Source of the DNA: UBA2883 sp050873965
GTDB taxonomy: Bacteria; Cyanobacteriota; Vampirovibrionia; Gastranaerophilales; Gastranaerophilaceae
DNA: 13,974 nt
Direction of reading: 5' to 3'
Assembly (NCBI GenBank): GCA_050873965.1
Contig: JBNMJS010000050.1
Coordinates: forward strand, 1-13,974
Each line of letters opens with the position of its first letter. Position 1 is the first letter of the stretch. Under the pieces are notes generated by a model, which saw only the letters and a list, made by a program, of their open reading frames with translations, was not told the DNA's origin and ran no database searches. The position numbers and the translations under genes were made by a program. This document shows, piece by piece, positions 6,693-13,761 of the stretch.

Positions 6693-6720
6693 ATTATAAT
6701 GCAAAGACAGTGAATGTGAA
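6693..6720 (-). promoter_or_regulatory. tsaD promoter whose palindromic -10 may also serve obgE
   Basis: On the minus strand TTCACA (6715-6720), 16 bases, then a perfect TATAAT (6693-6698) puts the transcript start at about 6686, the A of the tsaD ATG, implying a leaderless mRNA. The octamer ATTATAAT (6693-6700) is its own reverse complement, so the plus strand also reads TATAAT (6695-6700). That could start obgE transcription near 6707 with a leader of about 33 bases. The plus-strand -35 (TTTAAC, 6672-6677) is weak. Confidence 0.5.
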
Positions 6721-6739
6721 TAGGATTTAATTAAATAAA

Positions 6740-8044
6740 ATGCAATTTATAGATAATACAAAAATAAAACTTGTTTCAGGTAAAGGTGGCAACGGAATGG
6801 TTGCTTGGCGACGTGAAAAATACGTTGATAAGGGTGGACCAGCCGGTGGCGATGGTGGTAACGGAGGTGATATATATTTAGTTGCTGATGAAGGACTATC
6901 AACACTTTTAGATTTCAAATTCCGTTCTGTATTCAAAGCTGAAAACGGTGAAAATGGTGGTATAAAAGGTATGCATGGCAGATGTGCAAAACATTTATAC
7001 ATTAAAGTACCATTAGGAACTGTTGTAACAGATGACAAAACAGGAAAAATCATTGCTAACTTAACAGAACAAGGTCAAACTGTATTAATTGCAAAAGGTG
7101 GACGTGGTGGACGTGGTAATGCTAGATTTGCAACGCCACAAAAACGTGCTCCTCAATACTGTGAACCAGGAGAGCCAGGAATTGAAAGATTGGTAGGCTT
7201 AGAGCTAAAACTTATTTCTGATATTGGACTTTTAGGAATGCCAAATGCAGGTAAATCAACATTTATTAGTGTTGTAAGTTCTGCTAAGCCTAAAATTGCT
7301 GATTATCCTTTCACAACACTTGTTCCAAATCTTGGAGTAGTTAAAAAGCCAAATGGTGATGGGTTTGTAATTGCTGATATACCAGGACTAATAGAAGGTG
7401 CAAGTGATGGAGTTGGACTTGGTTATGAATTTTTAAGACACGTTGAAAGATGTCGTTTTTTAATTCATATTGTTGACATTACACAAGATAATCCACTTGA
7501 AAACTTTAAAATCATAAATAAAGAATTAGAAAAACATTCAGAAGCATTAGCGAATAGATACCAAATTGTAGTTTTAAATAAAATTGATGCTATCGATGAA
7601 GAATTAAAAGATATGATTGTAGAAGAATTTCAAAAATATCTACCAGATAAAGAAATTTTCACAATTTCGGCTGCTACAAAAGAAAATGTTGATAAACTAA
7701 TGTATTTTGTATCACAAAAAGTTGATGAAATAGAACGTCCAACAATAGAAGTACACGTTCAAGAAGACGATGGTGCTTACGACAATGATGATAGCAGTTT
7801 TGAAATATATAAATTAGATAAAAATACATTTATGGTTCAAGGTGGAAAAATAAAACGTCTAGCAAGCGTAACAGATGCTAGAAACCCTGAACAAATCATT
7901 AGATTACAGCACATAATGACTGCTATGGGAGTATTTGAAGCATTAAAAGCAAAAGGTATCAAAAATGGTGATACACTAATTATCGACCACTTAGAACTTG
8001 TACACTATGATGATTCTTTATGGGACGAAGGTAACGGATACTAA
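6740..8044 (+). CDS. obgE: Obg-family GTPase (ObgE/CgtA)
   Basis: Obg is a slow GTPase needed for large ribosomal subunit assembly and linked to the stringent response. The domains are complete. The N-terminal glycine-rich Obg fold covers about 1-157. The G domain has GMPNAGKST (166-174, G1), YPFTT switch I (189-193), DIPG (213-216, G3), NKID (280-283, G4) and SAATKE (310-315, G5). A C-terminal OCT domain spans about 353-420 and ends GDTLIIDHLEL. At 434 residues it is normal length for OCT-bearing Obg proteins. The ATG at 6740 is where the family starts (MQFIDNTKI), although the nearest AGGA is 14 bases upstream. It diverges from tsaD, and its TAA overlaps the dgkA stop, with no terminator between. 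Confidence 0.96.
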   Translation: MQFIDNTKIKLVSGKGGNGMVAWRREKYVDKGGPAGGDGGNGGDIYLVADEGLSTLLDFKFRSVFKAENGENGGIKGMHGRCAKHLYIKVPLGTVVTDDKTGKIIANLTEQGQTVLIAKGGRGGRGNARFATPQKRAPQYCEPGEPGIERLVGLELKLISDIGLLGMPNAGKSTFISVVSSAKPKIADYPFTTLVPNLGVVKKPNGDGFVIADIPGLIEGASDGVGLGYEFLRHVERCRFLIHIVDITQDNPLENFKIINKELEKHSEALANRYQIVVLNKIDAIDEELKDMIVEEFQKYLPDKEIFTISAATKENVDKLMYFVSQKVDEIERPTIEVHVQEDDGAYDNDDSSFEIYKLDKNTFMVQGGKIKRLASVTDARNPEQIIRLQHIMTAMGVFEALKAKGIKNGDTLIIDHLELVHYDDSLWDEGNGY

Positions 8045-8439
8045 AAATTAAAAACAGTTCCTCTAGCAACCATATCAATAATTGCTTGTCCAAATAATAA
8101 ACAACCAATAACAATGCTAATTATTGTAGATAACATTACAGCACCTGCTGAAATGTCTTTTGCCATACCAACCATTTTGTTATATTTGTTGTGATAATAA
8201 GCGTCAAGCGTAAATTCAATGGCAGTATTAACCATTTCAGTAACAATAACAAGTGCTATCGCAAATAACAAAATTGCAAACTTTTCAACATTAAACTGAA
8301 AAAAAGTCCCAGCAGCAATAACCAATGATGCAACGACTAAATGTATTCTAATATTACGTTCACTTTTTAATACAAGACGAAAGCCTTTTCTCGCATTTCT
8401 AAATGTATTTTTTAATCCTTGTGATTTATATTTACTCAT
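8041..8439 (-). CDS. dgkA: Diacylglycerol kinase / undecaprenol kinase (DgkA family)
   Basis: A small integral membrane kinase of the prokaryotic DgkA family, about 132 residues. Numbering from an upstream GTG at 8448: an amphipathic N-terminal part with KGFRLVLKSERNIRIH (21-36), membrane segments at about 37-51, 56-76 and 101-121, the catalytic E-MVNTAIE motif (71-78) and AKDISAGAVML (96-106). Outside proteobacteria, members next to ybeY usually phosphorylate undecaprenol to recycle the cell-wall lipid carrier; which lipid is used here cannot be read from the sequence. I choose the ATG at 8439: GGGTG lies six bases upstream, inside ybeY, and the frame overlaps the ybeY stop (8432-8434), suggesting coupled translation. 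It is last in its operon. Confidence 0.9.
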   Translation of the reverse strand: MSKYKSQGLKNTFRNARKGFRLVLKSERNIRIHLVVASLVIAAGTFFQFNVEKFAILLFAIALVIVTEMVNTAIEFTLDAYYHNKYNKMVGMAKDISAGAVMLSTIISIVIGCLLFGQAIIDMVARGTVFNF

Positions 8440-8944
8440 TATCATCACCCATTGCGTATTTTAACGCCTTTTTCTGTACTTCTACAACGAAATTATAATC
8501 TTCCTCAGTTTGATGGTCAAATCCGAGTAAGTGAAGAATACCATGAGCTATTAAAAAATACAACTCATATTCATCTAAAACATTATGTTTTTTTGCTTCT
8601 TCTCTAACTTTATCTAAAGCAAGCAAAATTTCACCTAAATTTATATCCTCATCTAGAACGAATTTCGTTTCATCATCTGCAAAAATTGCAAATGTAATAA
8701 TATCGGCAGGATAATCTTTATCTCTGTAATCCCTATTTATTTGATGAGTTTTTTCACTATCACAGAATAAAATATCAAAAGTTAATGACTCAAAATCAAA
8801 TCCATCAAGACAAGAAATATTAAGCAACTGTTCCAAATAATATTCAACTATTTTTCTTGTAATTGCTATACATTTAACTTCATCAATTTCCCAATCAGGG
8901 TATATATTTTCTGTAAAAACATTAATTATTTTTGTTGTCGTCAT
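8432..8944 (-). CDS. ybeY: Endoribonuclease YbeY (rRNA maturation factor)
   Basis: YbeY is a single-strand-specific zinc endoribonuclease involved in 16S rRNA 3'-end maturation and ribosome quality control. The metal-binding signature HGILHLLGFDH is at 134-144 (His 134, 138 and 144), preceded by the family block INRDYRDKDYPADIITFA (69-86) and LGEILLALDKV (103-113). The 170 residues are slightly longer than typical, with extra sequence around 40-52. The ATG at 8944 overlaps the end of the HD phosphodiesterase gene by 23 bases and has no good ribosome site, so expression probably depends on translational coupling. The C-terminus overlaps dgkA. Confidence 0.95.
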   Translation of the reverse strand: MTTTKIINVFTENIYPDWEIDEVKCIAITRKIVEYYLEQLLNISCLDGFDFESLTFDILFCDSEKTHQINRDYRDKDYPADIITFAIFADDETKFVLDEDINLGEILLALDKVREEAKKHNVLDEYELYFLIAHGILHLLGFDHQTEEDYNFVVEVQKKALKYAMGDDNE

Positions 8945-11114
8945 TGTTATTATTCTTATTCTGTTCTAATTGTTTTATTTTTGCCTCAAAATCACTATCC
9001 ATTGCTGAATGAGAAGATTTTGTATTATCTAATTGATTTACAATTGCTTGATGATATTTAATCCTATTATGTTGCATACCACGAAGAATTCTATTAAATG
9101 TAGTAGCAATAACCTTTAAATCTTTTAAAGTTAAAGGACAATCAGAGAACTGACCATCATTCAAACGTTCTTTAATAATTTTATCAATAATTGCTTCAAT
9201 TTCATCATTTGATGGAGTTTTCAAAGAACGAACAGCAGATTCAACAGCATCTGCTATCATCAAAATAGCAGTTTCTTTTGAATTAGGTTTTGGACCAGTA
9301 TATCTAAACTGTTCTTCTTTAACATTTTCAATACCTTCTTCGGCAATCGCTTGGTTATAGAAATAACTAGCCAATCCTTCACCATGGTGTTGTAAAATGA
9401 AAGAATGAATTACTGCCGGCAAATGATATTCTTTAGCCAATTCCACACCATCTTTTGGGTGAGCAGTAATAACCATTTTACTTAATCTTGGGTTTAATTT
9501 TGTATGAGGATTTTCTATACCAAAATAAGATTGATTTTCAACAAAGAATAATGGGCGTTTTAATTTACCAATATCATGATAGAAAGAACCAACTCTTGCC
9601 AATATAGGATTTGCTCCTATTGCTTCTGCAGCAGCCTCTGCCAAGTTTGAAACCATCAAACTATGGTGATATGTACCAGGAGCTTCAAATTGTAAACGTT
9701 TTAATAATGGTTGGTTATGGTCAGCCAATTCTGCAAGTCCATACGGTGTAATAATACCAAAAGTACTTTCTAGAATTGGTAATGTACCAAGTGCAATAAT
9801 TCCACTCAATACACCATTAACAAATATCAATAATAAATCTCTTAAAATCAATAAATTATCAACATCAATCAAGAATTTTTCTAACATATAAATACAAGAA
9901 ACAATGATTATACCTGCAATAGAAATTTTCAAACCAGTTAGAATTAAATCAAAACGTCTTGAAAATTTAATCTTTGAAATAGCAATCATCGTAACGGTAT
10001 TTAATATAATAAATGATGCAACAAACTCTATACCATAATGCATACTAATAGATAAAATACCTAATAATAACATTGAGGCAAAGAATGCAATTCTAGCATT
10101 TGTAAAAATTGAAAGAATTATAATAAATGCTGGGAATGGCAATATATACGGTGAAAAACCTGTTGGAATAACAACAGCAATCAAAGATAAAAACAGAGTT
10201 AAAAATCCTGTTATAGTTAAATGATGAGATTCATAAAATACTTTTTCAAAATTCTTCTCATACTGTAAGAAAATAAATGTAGAACATAAAACAAGTATAA
10301 ATATGCCTAAAATACCCCAAACATTAAGTTCTAAAACATTATATCCTGCTTCTCGTAAAGCATCTTTTTTCAATTTTGTAACAGGTTCACCCTCGAAAAC
10401 AATTTTATCACCCTTATGAAAAACTACTTCATAAGGTTTAACAGAATTTTGTGCGTTTTTCTTCGCTATTTCCGTAGCCAAATCATCAACAACAAGGTTC
10501 GGAGTAATAATTTCTTTTAACAATGCTGTAATGACTGTTATCTGGTTTCTTGGAGTGTTTGCAGGGATATTACGTTGAATAATTTTATCAATTTTTCCAT
10601 CATCATAACTACTTTCAGTAATACCAACATTAAGCACTTTTACCAATGTAATTTTCGCTTTATCAAAAATCTTTTGTAAATTTTGGTCATTAGATATTAA
10701 TAAATAATTTGCCAAATATGCTTTTTTATCTTTTGATGGAATATCAAACAATAAAGATAATTCATCTTTTTTCACAGAATCAGTAACATCTTTATGTCTA
10801 ATCTGTTGAATAGAGGTTTGCAATGTATCTAAATTCACCTTGATAAACTCGTCTTCCGCAGGAATTAAGATAGGTTCAATATTTTGAACAACATCTTGTC
10901 TATGTTGTTCTGTACGTTTTGTATCAACGACAGTTATAGTCTTTTGAGCAATAATATCTTTTTTGCTTATACCATTTTCAATAACTCTTTGAAAGAAAAA
11001 ATTTTGAGATGACACAATTAATGTCATCACCAAAGAAAAGCATAAAAACAAAACTATATCTGTAACTTTATGAGATTTAAATCGTTCAATAATTTCGTCA
11101 AAACTAAGAGGCAT
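8922..11114 (-). CDS. pgpH: 7TM-HD phosphodiesterase, PgpH/YqfF type (c-di-AMP)
   Basis: A 730-residue membrane protein with the PgpH (YqfF) layout. There is a cytoplasmic N-terminus, one membrane span (about 18-36), an extracytoplasmic 7TMR-HDED-like domain (about 45-260), a cluster of hydrophobic spans (about 265-285, 299-316, 322-337, 341-358, 362-380, 392-411 and 420-447), then an HD domain. Its metal ligands are visible: HHSLMVSNLA (483-492), YHDIGK (512-517, the HD pair 513-514), AHPKDG (551-556), QHHGEG (575-580) and IADAVES (620-626). Characterised PgpH proteins hydrolyse cyclic di-AMP to pApA; that activity is inferred. The last dozen residues are an Asn/Asp tail. The ATG at 11114 has AAGGA ten bases upstream and lies six bases after the Zn-ribbon gene. 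Position before ybeY matches the Firmicutes order. Confidence 0.93.
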   Translation of the reverse strand: MPLSFDEIIERFKSHKVTDIVLFLCFSLVMTLIVSSQNFFFQRVIENGISKKDIIAQKTITVVDTKRTEQHRQDVVQNIEPILIPAEDEFIKVNLDTLQTSIQQIRHKDVTDSVKKDELSLLFDIPSKDKKAYLANYLLISNDQNLQKIFDKAKITLVKVLNVGITESSYDDGKIDKIIQRNIPANTPRNQITVITALLKEIITPNLVVDDLATEIAKKNAQNSVKPYEVVFHKGDKIVFEGEPVTKLKKDALREAGYNVLELNVWGILGIFILVLCSTFIFLQYEKNFEKVFYESHHLTITGFLTLFLSLIAVVIPTGFSPYILPFPAFIIILSIFTNARIAFFASMLLLGILSISMHYGIEFVASFIILNTVTMIAISKIKFSRRFDLILTGLKISIAGIIIVSCIYMLEKFLIDVDNLLILRDLLLIFVNGVLSGIIALGTLPILESTFGIITPYGLAELADHNQPLLKRLQFEAPGTYHHSLMVSNLAEAAAEAIGANPILARVGSFYHDIGKLKRPLFFVENQSYFGIENPHTKLNPRLSKMVITAHPKDGVELAKEYHLPAVIHSFILQHHGEGLASYFYNQAIAEEGIENVKEEQFRYTGPKPNSKETAILMIADAVESAVRSLKTPSNDEIEAIIDKIIKERLNDGQFSDCPLTLKDLKVIATTFNRILRGMQHNRIKYHQAIVNQLDNTKSSHSAMDSDFEAKIKQLEQNKNNNNDDNKNN

Positions 11115-11120
11115 AATAAA

Positions 11121-11333
11121 CTATTCCTTTACAACCTTATTATCTTTCAGTTTTACTATAAAACCGCACTTAATACAAGCAAGCGTTTCACCAGTACTGT
11201 CAACAGGCAAGAATTCATGTTCACAATGTTCCTCTTCATCATCGTTTATAGATTGTTGTAAGGGGTCATATTCAAATTCATTTCCTAATTTTTTAGGGAA
11301 CAACCATTTCCATAAACATTCAAAAATATACAT
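11121..11333 (-). CDS. Small Zn-ribbon-like protein between cdd and pgpH
   Basis: A 70-residue protein with no recognised name. It has a hydrophobic/aromatic N-terminus (MYIFECLWKWLF, 1-12), an acidic middle (DDEEE, 31-35), then possible metal ligands H36, C37 and H39 and a CIKC knuckle (53-56), ending in a basic tail. The spacing suggests a single small zinc ribbon. Its ATG follows the cdd TAA with no gap, and a strong GGAGGT inside the last cdd codons lies 12 bases upstream; pgpH follows after six bases. The tight packing and dedicated ribosome site argue that it is expressed. It may help the membrane HD protein or be an unrelated passenger. Confidence 0.75.
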   Translation of the reverse strand: MYIFECLWKWLFPKKLGNEFEYDPLQQSINDDEEEHCEHEFLPVDSTGETLACIKCGFIVKLKDNKVVKE

Positions 11334-11720
11334 TTAGAACTCAAAACCTCCAGGGAGCAATTCTTCAATTGTATGAATAACTGGTTCACCTTTTTCTTCG
11401 GTAATAACTTCTAAACCTTTTTTAGACTTGAACTCGTCCATAACTTGTCTGCAAGCACCACATGGTGGACAATTATCTTTGTTAGGTGAATAAATAGCAA
11501 TTGCAACAATCTTCTTTTCACCGTTAGCAATTGCAGTACCAATAGCATTTCTTTCTGCACAAATAGACATTCCATAACTAGAATTCTCGAAATTGCAACC
11601 TACATACATATTGCCACTTTCAGCTAAAACACATGCTCCAACATTAAATTTAGAATATGGAGTATATGCATTTTTAGATACTTCTTTTGCTCTTTTCAAT
11701 AATTCTTCGTAATTTGTCAT
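11334..11720 (-). CDS. cdd: Cytidine deaminase
   Basis: Deaminates cytidine and deoxycytidine to uridine and deoxyuridine in pyrimidine salvage. The zinc site is explicit: CAE (C54, catalytic E56) and PPCGAC (C87 and C90), the all-cysteine form of small homotetrameric enzymes. NFENSSYG (43-50) is the nucleoside-binding segment. At 128 residues it is standard length. The ATG at 11720 has AGGTG five bases upstream with a second AAGG before it. It is first in the operon cdd - Zn-ribbon gene - pgpH - ybeY - dgkA; Firmicutes carry the same genes with cdd after dgkA and era following. No convincing promoter was found, only a weak TTGATT-16-TAAATT. Confidence 0.95.
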   Translation of the reverse strand: MTNYEELLKRAKEVSKNAYTPYSKFNVGACVLAESGNMYVGCNFENSSYGMSICAERNAIGTAIANGEKKIVAIAIYSPNKDNCPPCGACRQVMDEFKSKKGLEVITEEKGEPVIHTIEELLPGGFEF

Positions 11721-11820
11721 ATTAACACCTACCTTACACTAATTTAACCATATATATACAATAATCAATCCTTTATCCGGTTGACATTTTAGAATGCGAA
11801 ACTGGTACATTATATAATAC

Positions 11821-11846
11821 ACTATTGTTTCAATTAGAGCAATAGT
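11821..11846. repeat. Hairpin between cdd and the acidic membrane protein
   Basis: ACTATTGTTT (11821-11830) and GAGCAATAGT (11837-11846) pair over ten positions with two G-U wobbles and a 6-base loop CAATTA. It lies 47 bases after the minus-strand stop at 11893 and about 100 bases before the cdd start, and it abuts the AT-rich TATATAATAC. There is no T-run on either side, so it may be a weak terminator or an operator for cdd. Confidence 0.4.
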
Positions 11847-11892
11847 AAAATAAGCATTTTTATAAAAAATCACAAAAAACTAAAACAATGCA

Positions 11893-12768
11893 TCACCATT
11901 GTTCATCAGTTTCACCATTATTCATTCTTTCTTCTGGTGACATATAATTATCGTACGAACGGTTTCTTTCTTCTAACTCTAATTTTCTTGCTCTCAAATA
12001 TTTTTCTTCATCATTTCTATATTTTTCTGATAATCTGTCGTCTTCGTCCCAATCAGGATCATATCCACGTTCAAATTTATATTCATCATTCAATTTACGA
12101 ACATCTTTTCTCAAATTCTTGATACGTTTCTGCTTAGCAGACTCATTGTATGAATAATCTTCATCTTCATAAATATCATCTTCTTCAGAATCATCATAAT
12201 ATTCTTGACTATCATCATCTAAATATTCATCTGTTTCACTTTGTTCTAATCTAATTTTTTCTTCTAAACTCTCTACAAATTCTCTTCCAGTTATTTTATT
12301 CGTTTGTTCTATTTTTTTAGAATTTAACAGATTTTTAAATTCAACAAAAAATCTTTGTGCAGTATTCAAATCAACATTTCTTACCTGATTAGCAGTTTCT
12401 TCTGTAAATTCTGCACTGTTAACAGATAACAGTTTATTTATAATTTCTTCTCTTCGTTTATTAGTTAATCTTTTTCCTAGAAAAATAGAATTGAGCATAT
12501 CTCTAACTTTAATCAATTCGGCAGTTGAAATTTCTTCATCCAACTCTGATTTTTTATTAGTATTATTTTTATTTTTTGAAACAGATTTACTCCATTCTCT
12601 GTAATTAGAAACTCTTATATCTTCTTTTTGTTTTGAATTCAATTTACAAATTTCTACAATAGCAAAAATAACTACCAATCCAACAATAGTCCAAAATATT
12701 GGACTTGTTAATATTGAAACCAACGCACCTAAAATAACTACAAAAATAACAAAATAAAAAATCTGCAT
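11893..12768 (-). CDS. Unrecognised membrane-anchored acidic protein
   Basis: A 291-residue protein with two adjacent hydrophobic segments at the N-terminus (about 3-20 and 24-41), then an entirely hydrophilic remainder. Residues 42-75 are Lys/Ser/Asn-rich, 78-175 mostly helical and charged, 176-209 a very acidic Asp/Glu/Tyr stretch (DDDSQEYYDDSEEDD), and 211-270 a Lys/Arg/Glu-rich probable coiled coil. I recognise no domain. The ATG at 12768 has GAGGT five bases upstream. It follows the acetyltransferase gene on the same strand after 60 bases but seems to have its own -10 box. The protein is probably anchored in the cytoplasmic membrane; which side the acidic tail faces is not clear. Confidence 0.75.
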   Translation of the reverse strand: MQIFYFVIFVVILGALVSILTSPIFWTIVGLVVIFAIVEICKLNSKQKEDIRVSNYREWSKSVSKNKNNTNKKSELDEEISTAELIKVRDMLNSIFLGKRLTNKRREEIINKLLSVNSAEFTEETANQVRNVDLNTAQRFFVEFKNLLNSKKIEQTNKITGREFVESLEEKIRLEQSETDEYLDDDSQEYYDDSEEDDIYEDEDYSYNESAKQKRIKNLRKDVRKLNDEYKFERGYDPDWDEDDRLSEKYRNDEEKYLRARKLELEERNRSYDNYMSPEERMNNGETDEQW

Positions 12769-12785
12769 ATAATACCTCTTAACTA

Positions 12786-12791
12786 ATTATA
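12786..12791 (-). promoter_or_regulatory. -10 box for the acidic membrane protein gene
   Basis: A perfect minus-strand TATAAT lies 17 bases before the ATG, placing the transcript start near 12779 and leaving just enough leader for the GAGGT ribosome site. The best -35 (TTGTTT) would need a 19-base spacer. Confidence 0.35.
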
Positions 12792-12828
12792 TACGAAATT
12801 TCTTAAATATAAACAAATAGAAAATATA

Positions 12829-13359
12829 TTATGGTTCAATAATATACCTATCGCCTCTTGGATCGTTTAAATCTTTTTTACAACCAATTTTTTCATAAAA
12901 AGGTTTTGCTTCTTCTAAGGCATATAAATCGGTTTCTTTTTCTTTTGCAAATGTTGATTTTATAAAATTGATACAAGCCTTGCCTATATCAGACAATTTA
13001 TTTGGATTAGATTGTCTTGCACTATGTTGATGTTCTGGATTAACTTCTAAATAATGAAGTGTATATTTTGATTTTCCATCAACGACTTGGAATAAACCTT
13101 GAACTTTTGTATCATCAAGGTTTTGATATCCACCTCTTTGAGTAGAAATAGCGAATATTTTTTTATAACTTGGTAAATCTTTGTAATAAAGATTATTAAC
13201 AATTTTATCGCTAAGGTCTGTATCCCACCTATCAACGACTTTTGCTAGACTATCTAAATCGCTTTTATCAATTCTAACAATAGCAGCCTTGATTGGTTCT
13301 TTGTTTTTGTAAATTGTTGCTGGGGCAACGTATGTACCTGTAAAATTAATATTATTCAT
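12829..13359 (-). CDS. GNAT-like N-acetyltransferase
   Basis: A 176-residue protein whose C-terminal two thirds read like a GNAT fold. A strand at about 84-106 (VQGLFQVVDG to LHYLEVNP) corresponds to strands 3-4. The usual CoA-loop R/Q-x-x-G-x-G/A is not obvious; SDIGKACINFIKS at 123-135 gives only a partial match (IGKA). DLYALEEAKPFYEKIGCKK (144-162) matches the closing L-x-A-x-x-A-x-x-FYEKxGF signature. It would use acetyl-CoA on an unknown amine substrate. The N-terminus NINFTGTY (3-10) resembles NPSFKGAY in the gene at 1103. The ATG at 13359 has a poor ribosome site. No nearby gene points to the substrate. Confidence 0.6.
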   Translation of the reverse strand: MNNINFTGTYVAPATIYKNKEPIKAAIVRIDKSDLDSLAKVVDRWDTDLSDKIVNNLYYKDLPSYKKIFAISTQRGGYQNLDDTKVQGLFQVVDGKSKYTLHYLEVNPEHQHSARQSNPNKLSDIGKACINFIKSTFAKEKETDLYALEEAKPFYEKIGCKKDLNDPRGDRYIIEP

Positions 13360-13408
13360 ACTTATTCAAAGTGCATAAAAATAAAAATTGCTTATTTTTA
13401 GAAAAAAG

Positions 13409-13440
13409 TTTACAGAAGTAAATATAAAATTATTATTTAC
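13409..13440. promoter_or_regulatory. Nested inverted repeats upstream of the GNAT-like gene
   Basis: TTTAC (13409-13413) pairs with GTAAA (13418-13422) across AGAA. The GTAAATA at 13418-13424 also pairs with TATTTAC (13434-13440). One arm shared by two palindromes looks operator-like. The plus strand also reads TTTACA (13409-13414), 16 bases, TATTAT (13431-13436), a possible promoter into the repeat island. All is low confidence because of the AT content. Confidence 0.3.
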
Positions 13441-13465
13441 CTATAATGCTATTATCTATTTTACG

Positions 13466-13479
13466 TCTATTTAAATAGA
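13466..13479. repeat. 14-base perfect palindrome
   Basis: TCTATTTAAATAGA is its own reverse complement. A further ATCTATTT at 13455-13462 also matches AAATAGAT at 13473-13480. It marks the left edge of the repeat-rich stretch. Confidence 0.6.
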
Positions 13480-13585
13480 TCTTTCGCTAGTATTTATACG
13501 GTTACGTAAAATTTGTAAAATACCTTGCTCAAGATGACGAAAGTCAAAGACGCTTCGACTAAAACCTAAGTATGACAGTATTTTC

Positions 13586-13611
13586 GTCATTCTGAGCGTA
13601 GCGAAGAATCT
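13586..13611 (+). repeat. Dispersed 26-base element, copy 1
   Basis: A 26-base element starting GTCATTCTGA and ending GAAGAATCT, with an internal GCGTAGCG. It matches the reverse complement of copy 2 at both ends. Confidence 0.65.
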
Positions 13612-13652
13612 ATATTAAATAAACATTAAAACAAGTTCAAGGTCTAAAAAAG

Positions 13653-13678
13653 AGATTCCAAAATAAATTCGGAATGAC
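13653..13678 (-). repeat. Dispersed 26-base element, copy 2 (inverted)
   Basis: Begins AGATTCC and ends GGAATGAC. In reverse complement it starts GTCATTCCGA and ends GGAATCT, the same ends as copy 1. Copies 1 and 2 form an inverted pair 41 bases apart. Confidence 0.65.
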
Positions 13679-13691
13679 AAAAAAACAAACC

Positions 13692-13717
13692 GTCATGCTG
13701 AACTCGTTTCAACATCT
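13692..13717 (+). repeat. Dispersed 26-base element, copy 3
   Basis: Starts GTCATGCTGAAC and ends CAACATCT, the same length and orientation as copy 1. It faces copy 4 across ten bases. Confidence 0.65.
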
Positions 13718-13727
13718 ATTTAAAAGG

Positions 13728-13753
13728 AGATTCCGAAACAAGTTCGGAATGAC
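13728..13753 (-). repeat. Dispersed 26-base element, copy 4 (inverted)
   Basis: Begins AGATTCCGAAAC and ends GTTCGGAATGAC. It is an inverted copy of the same family and with copy 3 can fold into a long hairpin with a 10-base loop. Confidence 0.65.
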
Positions 13754-13761
13754 TCTATACT

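Noticed and set aside
6727..7053. Pro/Ser-rich minus-strand frame
   Set aside because: Mirror image of the glycine-rich Obg domain of obgE.
11070..11261. Plus-strand 63-codon frame over the Zn-ribbon gene
   Set aside because: Phe/Tyr-rich antisense shadow without a ribosome site; the minus-strand gene has a strong site and operon packing.
11781..11818. Plus-strand TTGACA and TATAAT as a promoter
   Set aside because: The spacer is 26 bases, and no plus-strand gene lies downstream before the minus-strand gene at 11893.
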